Below are positions 56,951 to 64,000 of a stretch of 64,000 bases of DNA, piece by piece. The stretch comes from Bartonella schoenbuchensis R1 (GTDB lineage Bacteria > Pseudomonadota > Alphaproteobacteria > Rhizobiales > Rhizobiaceae). The DNA lies in assembly GCF_002022685.1 (NCBI RefSeq), contig NZ_CP019789.1, positions 744,001 to 808,000 of the forward strand, read 5' to 3'. The translations under genes and the position numbers were made by a program. The notes below the pieces were generated by a model. The model saw only the letters and a list, made by a program, of their open reading frames with translations. It did no database searches and was not told where the DNA came from. How positions within the stretch are numbered: position 1 is the stretch's first letter; every line of letters starts with the position of its first letter.

Positions 56951-57568
56951 ATGAGTAAGCGCGAATCAACAAAGTATAAAATTGACCGCCGTATGGGGGA
57001 AAATATCTGGGGGCGTCCCAAGTCTCCTGTAAATCGTCGTGAATATGGTCCTGGTCAACACGGACAGCGCCGTAAAGGTAAACTTTCTGATTATGGTATC
57101 CAGTTGCGTGCTAAGCAGAAATTAAAAGGATTTTACGGTGATATTTCAGAAAAGCAATTTCGTAAAATTTATGAAGAAGCTGTTCGTCGTCGCGGTGATA
57201 CAAGTGAAAATCTTATCGGTCTTCTAGAGTCACGTTTAGATGCTATTGTTTATCGCGCAAAATTTGTACCTACTATTTTTGCTTCTCGTCAATTTATCAA
57301 TCATGGTCACGTCAATGTAAATGGTCGACGTACCAACATTCAGTCATACCGTTGTAAGCCAGGTGATGTTATTGAAGTTCGTGAAAAATCAAAGCAGCTT
57401 GTTTTGGTCTTAGAATCTATACAGTTAGCTGAACGTGATGTACCTGAATATATTGAAGCAGACCATAGCAAAATGAAAGCGACTTTTACTCGTATTCCTG
57501 CTTTTTCAGATGTTCCTTATGCTGTTCACATGGAACCTAATTTAGTTGTTGAATTTTATTCACGCTAA
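56951..57568 (+). CDS. rpsD: Ribosomal protein S4
   Basis: The 205-residue protein is full length: [20 protein letters not shown] at the start, [40 protein letters not shown], the S4 domain [20 protein letters not shown], and ends VEFYSR. It binds 16S rRNA early in 30S assembly. It stands alone here and is followed by a strong terminator. Confidence 0.98.
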   Translation: MSKRESTKYKIDRRMGENIWGRPKSPVNRREYGPGQHGQRRKGKLSDYGIQLRAKQKLKGFYGDISEKQFRKIYEEAVRRRGDTSENLIGLLESRLDAIVYRAKFVPTIFASRQFINHGHVNVNGRRTNIQSYRCKPGDVIEVREKSKQLVLVLESIQLAERDVPEYIEADHSKMKATFTRIPAFSDVPYAVHMEPNLVVEFYSR

Positions 57569-57642
57569 ATTTTTTAGTAGGTTTATCACTCTCTAATTTG
57601 ATTATGTATTTTAAAAGAGCTACGTTGTTTCGCAATCGTTGG

Positions 57643-57683
57643 AACTGATAACATCATTAATTTGCTGAGGTTATCAGTTTTTT
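57643..57683 (+). terminator. Intrinsic terminator of rpsD
   Basis: AACTGATAAC (57643-57652) pairs perfectly over 10 bp with GTTATCAGTT (57670-57679), followed by a T6 run at 57678-57683. It lies 75 bases after the rpsD stop. The rest of 57569-57880 holds nothing recognisable. Confidence 0.85.
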
Positions 57684-57880
57684 CTGCGATAGAGTACGTA
57701 CGTTTTTATCTTTTTGATTATGGGTATCCAATTTACAGACAGGATTTAGCATAAATTTAAATCCTGTTATATTTGTTGCTGTTTGTATTATGATTGAAAG
57801 TGAGCCATTGTATTATTATACAGGGTATAGTATTATCAATTAAACTTTCTAAGTAATATCGAACAATAGAAAATGTAGGT

Positions 57881-58711
57881 ATGGGTGGTCTTTTGGAGGA
57901 GAGTGTTGATGATTGCCATCCAATGTTTCGAGTTGCCCCTTCAACTGTAGAATTTAATAAATTACGTAAACGACTTTTACGTCATATACGGCAAGCGTTC
58001 GATGATTTCTCTATGTTATCTTCAGGGAAAAAATGGCTTGTTGCTTTATCCGGTGGGAAAGATTCTTATGGTTTACTGGCTCTTCTCTTAGATTTAAAAT
58101 GGCGTGGTCTTTTACAAATTGAAATTTTAGCTTGTAATCTTGATCAAGGTCAACCAGGCTTTCCAAAGCATATTCTTCCTGATTATTTGAATAATTATCA
58201 AATTCCTTATCGCATTGAATATCAGGATACTTATTCAGTTGTTACAGATAAGCTGACACCAACGCAAACATATTGTTCGCTTTGTTCCAGGTTGCGGCGC
58301 GGGCATTTGTATCGTATCGCACGTGAGGAGGGGTGCTCTGCATTAGTACTGGGACATCATCGTGATGATGTTTTAGAAACGTTTTTTATGAATTTATTTC
58401 ATGGTGGCCGCTTAGCAGCTATGCCTGGAAAGCTTATAAATGATGAGGGGGATCTTTTTGTTTTGCGCCCTCTTGTTTATGCAGCTGAAGAAGATATGAA
58501 AAAGTTTTCTCAAGCAATGCAATTTCCTATTATTCCTTGTAATCTTTGTGGTAGCCAAAGTGGTTTACAACGCAATGTAATAAAAGAAATGCTAAATGAT
58601 ATCGAAAAAAGAATGCCAGGGCGGAAAGATACTATGATTCGTGCTTTAACAAATGTACGCCCAAGTCATTTGCTTGATAAAAAACTTTTCGCTTTTAATG
58701 CTTTACTATAA
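57881..58711 (+). CDS. ttcA: tRNA 2-thiocytidine synthetase TtcA
   Basis: The 276-residue PP-loop ATPase has SGGKDS at 57-62 and the iron-sulfur cysteines Cys132 and Cys135 (YCSLC) and Cys220/Cys223 (CNLC). [20 protein letters not shown] is the conserved core. It thiolates C32 in certain tRNAs. The first ATG gives ~14 extra N-terminal residues compared with a start at the conserved MFRVAP; both remain possible. Confidence 0.93.
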   Translation: MGGLLEESVDDCHPMFRVAPSTVEFNKLRKRLLRHIRQAFDDFSMLSSGKKWLVALSGGKDSYGLLALLLDLKWRGLLQIEILACNLDQGQPGFPKHILPDYLNNYQIPYRIEYQDTYSVVTDKLTPTQTYCSLCSRLRRGHLYRIAREEGCSALVLGHHRDDVLETFFMNLFHGGRLAAMPGKLINDEGDLFVLRPLVYAAEEDMKKFSQAMQFPIIPCNLCGSQSGLQRNVIKEMLNDIEKRMPGRKDTMIRALTNVRPSHLLDKKLFAFNALL

Positions 58712-58712
58712 T

Positions 58713-60026
58713 TTAAACAGCAATACCATAAAGATCGTAGGCATCGGATTGTTCGATTTTAACAGTAACAAATTCACCGCTACGAAGTGGTCGCCGTGAT
58801 GATATATGAACAACGCCATCTATTTCTGGAGCATCATACTTACTGCGGCCTTTAGCCACTTTACCTTGACTTTCATCAATAAGGATTTGAAGCCTTTGTC
58901 CAATCTTTTTCTTTAAAAGACGGGCAGAAATTTGTTGTTGTTTTGCCATAAAGCGATGCCAACGACTTTCTTTCACTTCTTCCGCGACGTTTCCTAATTC
59001 AAGATCGTTTGCAGCAGCACCTTTTACTGCCTCATATTTAAAGCAACCAGCACGCTCAATTTTTGTTTCTTCTAACCATTCAAGAAGCATCTCAAAATCT
59101 TCATTGGTTTCTCCTGGAAAACCAACAATGAATGTTGATCGCAAAGTGAGATCTGGACAAATTTTTCGCCACTCTTCAATTCTACGATTCGTTTTTTCCA
59201 TATGAGCAGGGCGTTTCATATTGCGTAAAACAGTTGGTGATGCGTGCTGAAAAGGGATATCTAAATAAGGGAGGATTTTTCCTGCAGCCATCAGTTCAAT
59301 AACTGCATCAACATGAGGGTAAGGATAAACATAGTGCATACGCACCCAAACACCCATATCTCCTAGTTCGCGACAAAGATCTAAAAATTTAGTTTTTATT
59401 GTGCGGTCTTTCCAAGAGCTTTCAGCATATTTAATATCAATACCATAAGCACTAGTGTCTTGTGAAATAATCAAGAGTTCTTTTACGCCTGCTTGTACAA
59501 GCTTTTCTGCTTCACGGAGAATATCGCCTATAGGGCGAGAGACCAAATTACCGCGCAGAGCAGGGATAATACAAAAACTACATCGATTAGAACATCCTTC
59601 AGAAATTTTTAAATAAGCATAATGGCGAGGTGTAAGGCGGATACCTTGCGGAGGAACTAAATCAACGAAGGGGTCATGGACTGGAGGAACGACTGTATGA
59701 ACTGCTTGTATGACGTTTTCATATGCTTGTGGTCCAGTAATAGCTAATACACTAGGGTGTGCTTGACGGATAACCTCAGGTTCAGCACCAAGACATCCAG
59801 TTACAATAACTTTTCCGTTTTCTTTGATAGCTTTTTCAATATTAGCAAGTGATTCAGTTCGTGCAGAATCAAGAAAACCACAGGTATTAACAATAACGAG
59901 ATCCGCTCCTTGGTGCTTATGTGAGATTTCGTAACCTTCAGAACGAAGACTTGTAATAATACGCTCAGAATCTACAAGTGCTTTTGGACAACCGAGAGAA
60001 ACAAAACTAATGCGAGGTGCTGCCAT
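58713..60026 (-). CDS. rimO: Ribosomal protein S12 methylthiotransferase RimO
   Basis: The 437-residue radical-SAM enzyme has N-terminal cluster cysteines Cys13 ([12 protein letters not shown]), Cys49 ([10 protein letters not shown]) and Cys78 (TGCLGAEP); the radical-SAM CxxxCxxC at 145-152 ([10 protein letters not shown]); and a C-terminal TRAM domain ([20 protein letters not shown]). It adds a methylthio group to S12 Asp88. It is convergent with ttcA, with one base between stops. Confidence 0.96.
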   Translation of the reverse strand: MAAPRISFVSLGCPKALVDSERIITSLRSEGYEISHKHQGADLVIVNTCGFLDSARTESLANIEKAIKENGKVIVTGCLGAEPEVIRQAHPSVLAITGPQAYENVIQAVHTVVPPVHDPFVDLVPPQGIRLTPRHYAYLKISEGCSNRCSFCIIPALRGNLVSRPIGDILREAEKLVQAGVKELLIISQDTSAYGIDIKYAESSWKDRTIKTKFLDLCRELGDMGVWVRMHYVYPYPHVDAVIELMAAGKILPYLDIPFQHASPTVLRNMKRPAHMEKTNRRIEEWRKICPDLTLRSTFIVGFPGETNEDFEMLLEWLEETKIERAGCFKYEAVKGAAANDLELGNVAEEVKESRWHRFMAKQQQISARLLKKKIGQRLQILIDESQGKVAKGRSKYDAPEIDGVVHISSRRPLRSGEFVTVKIEQSDAYDLYGIAV

Positions 60027-60299
60027 AATTAATCCTTGTAATTCTTTAACGAAAATCTAACTGATTCATTATTCCTATTTTTTAGGAATAATGTCTGCAT
60101 ACTCTTTAACCTTTAGACGCATTTGATACATTTTGCTACAAAGTTATGTAAACTTATTTATAATCACGAGCACACAGAATACAAAAAACAAAAACGCTAA
60201 TAAATAGCGTTATCTATAATCATCACGGTGACGACTTTGTATATAGACATTTCCAAAACGTACACAGCTGTTTATTTATATTTTCAACTATTTTGTCTT
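60027..60299. other. Intergenic region lexA-rimO
   Basis: 273 bp between two minus-strand genes. It must hold the rimO promoter and a lexA terminator. The stretch near 60200 (AACGCTAATAAATAGCGTT) has a 6-bp arm AACGCT/AGCGTT around 7 bases. No gene. Confidence 0.45.
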
Positions 60300-61013
60300 T
60301 TAATAATGACGAATAAGCCCAACGAGTCTGCCTTGTATATGAACACGTTCAGGCTTATATATGCGCGTTTCATAATGAGGATTTGCAGCTTCTAATGCAA
60401 TCGAAGCCCCTTTACGTCGGTAACGTTTTAAAGTTGCTTCTTGTTTATCAATTAATGCAACAATAATTTCACCTTGTGTTGCTGTATTTTGACGTTTAAC
60501 AATTATAGTATCTCTATCAATAATACCTGCCTCAACCATAGAATCACCTTTAACTTCCAGGGCATAATACTCACCTAAACCAATCATATCTGGTGGAAGA
60601 GAAAGTGTATTTGTTTGCTGCTGTATTGCCGAAATAGGTACGCCAGCAGCAATACGGCCCATAATAGGGATAGTAATATTTTGTTTGTTTTTCGTGTCAG
60701 AATGATCAAGATTATCAAGGTCTTGAAATGTTTTCTTTTTGTTTTTTTCTACCATACTTGGAAAAATTTTACGTGCAGAGGAAAGATCGAATGTTATTTT
60801 ATCAGGAAGTCGGATAACTTCTACTGCACGAGCACGGTTTGGCAAACGACGTATAAAACCACGCTCTTCTAAAGCTGTAATAAGCCTATGAATGCTGGAT
60901 TTTGAAGCAAGCTCTAATGCATTTCTCATCTCATCAAAGGAGGGGGGAACACCAGTTTCTTTCATATGATTGTGAATGAATAAAAGTAGCTCATATTGTT
61001 TACATGTCAGCAT
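60300..61013 (-). CDS. lexA: SOS repressor LexA
   Basis: The 237-residue protein has the winged helix ([20 protein letters not shown], about 25-44), self-cleavage site Ala123-Gly124 (RIAAGVP), nucleophile Ser158 (KGDSMVEAG) and Lys196 (ATLKRYRR). The linker between domains is long and Lys/Asp-rich. It represses the SOS regulon until RecA triggers cleavage. I do not see the alphaproteobacterial GTTC-N7-GTTC box in the ~100 bp upstream. Its length is typical of rhizobia. Confidence 0.96.
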   Translation of the reverse strand: MLTCKQYELLLFIHNHMKETGVPPSFDEMRNALELASKSSIHRLITALEERGFIRRLPNRARAVEVIRLPDKITFDLSSARKIFPSMVEKNKKKTFQDLDNLDHSDTKNKQNITIPIMGRIAAGVPISAIQQQTNTLSLPPDMIGLGEYYALEVKGDSMVEAGIIDRDTIIVKRQNTATQGEIIVALIDKQEATLKRYRRKGASIALEAANPHYETRIYKPERVHIQGRLVGLIRHY

Positions 61014-61932
61014 TCAACATTCCAATCAAAAAATCGAAAAAGAAAAAATAGAAGACAAAGCATAAGTATTTTATGATTATTCTACAATTTTTTTAAAATA
61101 ACGCAAAACTCTTCATTTTATTTGCGTCTAGAAATTTAAGCCTAGAAATAAAGGATGTGGGGTCGTTTGTTTTTTATCTGTCAATATTCGTATATATCAC
61201 CGGTCAAATTTTATATTTTTTAGTTATCAGCTATATGGAATATCATTTTTTAGGTAAGAATATAAATTGATTATTGATGGATAGAAAATTTCTTAAATTT
61301 TAATTTATATTAGGCTGTATTTTTAACAGACATAATTATAGTTTTTAGTGTGATTTTGTGGATATCAACTAAGACTTTTCTCAGGTTGAATAAATAATTG
61401 TCGTATGATTTTATGATCAGCTTTTGAAAAGCGTTATCTCTACCTTATAGAGATAGACTCAAATATTTTGCCTACTTTATTATTATAATAATAGATCAAT
61501 TAAAGAACAACTTTTCAATTGAATGTAGCCAGTTACGAATTGCATAGCTAGAATCATTTTATCAAATGATTAATTCACAACAATGTTAGCTACTGTTTGA
61601 AAAATTAAGCCACACTAAAATTGTGTAAAAAAGAAGCAAAGAATTCTTCAAAATTTGAATCATTAATATTCTGTTTTCATTTGAATGATGTCGTTTGCAT
61701 TTACTGAAAAGCATATCTTCTACCTATATTAATGGGTGTAAAGAGTACAATATGCTGTTGTGTATTATTTTGTATCCTAAAAGAGTGCATGAAATAATAA
61801 GAAGGTTGGGTGCAATAAACAGTATTTTGATAAACAAAGTAAAAAATAATATTTTTTCATAAAAGGTGTTGACCAAATGAAAAGTCGACCGTATGTTCCC
61901 ATTCATTTTCCACAAGCAAAATAATTGTGTGG
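61014..61932. other. Large AT-rich intergenic region upstream of lexA and tRNA-Lys
   Basis: 919 bp without a supported gene. A perfect 8-bp hairpin TATCTCTA/TAGAGATA (61435-61442 with 61448-61455) stands out but has no T-run. The 63-codon minus-strand frame at 61724-61915 is hydrophobic low-complexity sequence without a ribosome site, and I do not accept it. Confidence 0.5.
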
Positions 61933-62008
61933 GAGCGCGTAGCTCAGTTGGTAGAGCAACTGACTTTTAATCAGTAGGTCCAGGGTTCGAATCCCTGCGC
62001 GCTCACCA
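61933..62008 (+). tRNA. tRNA-Lys (anticodon TTT)
   Basis: 76 nt with encoded CCA. The acceptor GAGCGCG pairs with CGCGCTC; D-arm AGCTCAGTTGGTAGAGC; anticodon stem CTGAC... with loop CTTTTAA and anticodon TTT; T-arm CCAGG/CCTG with GTTCGAATC. No mobile element is seen beside it. Confidence 0.97.
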
Positions 62009-62380
62009 TAAATAATGTTTCCAAATTCCTTGTAAATTGATAAAAATTATTTATGCTATTTGTAAATTATACCTACCTTCTATTATTCATATAAAGTAAG
62101 CTCGGCTTAATTCACAGTTTATATTATGATGTTTTGTTTCTGATTTTATGCTTATAACTTATTTATTTTGTTTAATTTTTATCAACCTTAGGCACACATC
62201 ACCTTTCATAAATTATAACAAATATTCTTTTATATTATGTTAATAGCTTGATGAAAGATTATTTTTTAGAATACCATAAATCTAACGAATATAGTCATTC
62301 ATGGGTATAAAATTCTACCATACACAAAGAATGTAATTTTCATTACAATAAAAGCTGAAAAAGGGTAAGCGGGCTGATAA
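62009..62380. other. Intergenic region tRNA-Lys to rlpA
   Basis: 372 bp. A perfect inverted repeat TGTAAT/ATTACA (62332-62337 with 62342-62347) lies 34 bases before the rlpA start and might be an operator. Otherwise AT-rich and gene-free. Confidence 0.45.
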
Positions 62381-63259
62381 ATGCTTTTAAATAGTAAAAG
62401 AAAGTTAACCTCCGTTGTTAAAATGATATTTCAATTTGTGCCTATGATTGCTGCTGTTGGTTTATTAACAGCTTGTGCAAACCAAACAACACAATTTGCA
62501 GGGAAAAGTTCCACCAATACAACACCTAAGGTAAAGGCTGGAAAGGCTGTTACTGTACCTGAAAAGGCTTTAAATACACAGCATAAATCAAAAAATAAAG
62601 GCAGTAGAGCTGTTGTTGGTAAACCTTATCAAATAAAAGGAAAATGGTATTATCCAGAAGATGATCCAACTTATAAACGTGTTGGTCAAGCATCATGGTA
62701 TGGTTCAGATTTCCATGGGCGTTTAACTGCAAATGGTGAAATCTATGATATGAATCTCTTAACTGCTGCCCACCCTACGATGCCTTTGCCTAGTTATGCT
62801 CGCGTTACAAACCTAGAAAATGGCTCTTCTATTATTGTTAGGGTAAATGACCGTGGTCCTTTTATAAAAGATAGAATTATTGACTTATCCAAACAAGCTG
62901 CAACAATTCTTGGTTATGTCAATAAAGGGGTGACGAATATTAAAGTAGAGTATGTCAGCAAAGCGCCTGTAAATGATTATGATAGTGCTTATTTAATGGC
63001 CTCTTATACATCTAGAGATTATAATTCATCTATGATGCTAGCATTAGCAAATACTCTAGAAGACAAAGAAGATAATGTATTTTTTGCGTTTAATACAAGT
63101 CACCAAAAACAGCTGATGAAGGCTGCAGTAAATCCAAAACAATCAATTGGAACTTTTCCGATAAAATTACCAGATATTGGCCCTATTTTGATTAATAAAC
63201 CTACATCACTTAATCAACTAGCTTTTGCTCATAAACTCAATAAAGAAAACTCAAGATAA
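62381..63259 (+). CDS. rlpA: RlpA-family septal lipoprotein
   Basis: The 292-residue protein has a lipoprotein signal with lipobox LTAC (Cys32), then a Lys-rich linker and a double-psi beta-barrel domain (about 95-200): GQASWYGSDFHGRLTANGEI, AAHPTMPLPSYARVTNLENG, and VRVNDRGPFIKDRIIDLSKQ. Catalytic-type Asp and His residues are kept. No C-terminal SPOR domain is recognisable; the last ~80 residues are variable. It probably acts as an outer-membrane-anchored lytic transglycosylase at the septum. Confidence 0.9.
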   Translation: MLLNSKRKLTSVVKMIFQFVPMIAAVGLLTACANQTTQFAGKSSTNTTPKVKAGKAVTVPEKALNTQHKSKNKGSRAVVGKPYQIKGKWYYPEDDPTYKRVGQASWYGSDFHGRLTANGEIYDMNLLTAAHPTMPLPSYARVTNLENGSSIIVRVNDRGPFIKDRIIDLSKQAATILGYVNKGVTNIKVEYVSKAPVNDYDSAYLMASYTSRDYNSSMMLALANTLEDKEDNVFFAFNTSHQKQLMKAAVNPKQSIGTFPIKLPDIGPILINKPTSLNQLAFAHKLNKENSR

Positions 63260-63799
63260 GCCTATTGTAATTATCTTAAGAAAAAACGCAAAAAGTAGCA
63301 AATGATCCAAGGAAATATAAATATTTTCATTAAAAAACAAAGCTGAATTAAATATATTTACAGCAAGCCAATAACTGAATGAAATGTTATAAGCAAATCC
63401 TATATAACAAAAAATGTATAATTTATAAATATATTCTTTGTGAAGAATAAATAACCTCTTTTTTGTACAATCTGCTTTTTATATTGATTTTCTAAGCAAA
63501 GAGGAAACAACTGCATAATAGCAATAACATTAAAGTTTTTTTCTTATTTTGGAATTAATGTGGAATTAATGTTTAATAGATAAAAGCGCAAAATCTCTAC
63601 ACCATGATCGCTATTATTGATGGTGCATGATAATATTAAAAAACAGAATAATATTATCTTTTTCCTATTTTCATTAGCAAAATTAATGACAATTGAAGTA
63701 ATATTTTATTTATTTTTAAAATGCGCTTTATAAAATAACAATTGGATGCTTAAAAAAATACTTATAATATAAGCCAAAGTAAGGAATTAAGGTTTATAC
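63260..63799. other. Gene-free gap between rlpA and tmk
   Basis: 540 bp of AT-rich DNA. TGTGGAATTAATGTTTAATAG near 63558 shows a short direct repeat (GGAATTAATGT twice, around 63551 and 63562). I see no coding frame. In many Rhizobiales a D-Ala-D-Ala carboxypeptidase gene lies here; it is absent. Confidence 0.45.
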
Positions 63800-64000
63800 G
63801 TGTCAGGTTATTTTATTACATTTGAAGGAGGGGAAGGAGCGGGTAAAACGACTCAAATTTCTTTGCTTGCGCAGTATCTTCGTAGCAAAAACTATGATGT
63901 TGTTATAACCCGAGAGCCTGGAGGAACAGCGGGTGCTGAAGCAATGCGCTATGTTTTATTATCAGGTAATACGGAACAATATGGTGCATTCATTGAAGCA
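63800..64000 (+). CDS. tmk: Thymidylate kinase, N-terminal part
   Basis: The GTG at 63800 opens [20 protein letters not shown] with the P-loop GGEGAGKT, then the DR(E)P-type motif [20 protein letters not shown]. It phosphorylates dTMP to dTDP. AAGG lies upstream of the start (63781-63791). The gene continues beyond the right edge; 67 codons are visible. Confidence 0.95.
   Translation, partial: MSGYFITFEGGEGAGKTTQISLLAQYLRSKNYDVVITREPGGTAGAEAMRYVLLSGNTEQYGAFIEA

Noticed and set aside
61724..61915. 63-codon hydrophobic frame near tRNA-Lys
   Set aside because: Low-complexity AT-rich sequence without a ribosome site or neighbours that fit.

Overview
The window looks like a Bartonella chromosome (or a very close AT-rich, genome-reduced Rhizobiales relative). 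The basis is low GC, long AT-rich gene-free gaps, core-gene blocks typical of Rhizobiales (pyrB-pyrC-plsY-dprA-topA-rnr-rpmG, gatC-gatA, livFGMHK, map-sfsA, trmJ-murI, rlpA/tmk), and lambda-like prophage genes beside small regulatory elements of the kind described in this genus. Species cannot be fixed from the sequence alone.

Region 1 (1-19060) is one end of a lambdoid prophage that runs off the left edge. Its packaging genes lie on the minus strand in lambda order: small terminase, large terminase, gpW, portal. A gpZ-like tail gene and a chimeric remnant of a type ISP DNA methylase lie upstream of them, which is not lambda order. Next come two toxin-antitoxin pairs, ssb, and an array of phage antirepressor genes (Rha/KilAC, a truncated AntA/B, and an AntA/B relic). 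The array is interleaved with two copies of a ~200-nt structured element, each with its own TTGACA promoter. A DnaA-like/DUF1376-type replication block, a divergent cro-like/S24 repressor switch, a RecT/YqaJ recombination pair and an AlpA-like excisionase follow. The prophage stops next to tRNA-Thr(UGU); no integrase is in the window. Beside the repressor sits a broken soluble gene plus a 4-TM membrane gene, laid out somewhat like lambda rexA-rexB; a frameshifted paralogue of the membrane gene lies 4.5 kb away.

Region 2 (19100-64000) is core chromosome: biotin carboxylase accB/accC; a DsbA-family thioredoxin-fold protein (frameshifted); glpD, dusA, cobT, a uracil-DNA glycosylase and a thermonuclease; rpmG, rnr and topA; dprA-plsY-pyrC-pyrB (pyrB frameshifted); an AidB-like protein; ruvX and gatCA; a complete branched-chain amino-acid ABC transporter; double cold-shock, DUF192 and hydrolase genes; radC, map, sfsA, trmJ, murI, rpsD, ttcA, rimO, lexA; tRNA-Lys(UUU); rlpA; and the start of tmk.

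Several genes across both regions (terL, a membrane gene, the gene after the repressor, the DsbA-like gene, pyrB, and possibly the methylase relic) are interrupted by the loss of exactly one base in a homopolymer, mostly 7 to 6. This is either a systematic assembly artefact or real slippage decay, and it matters for calling these genes dead.
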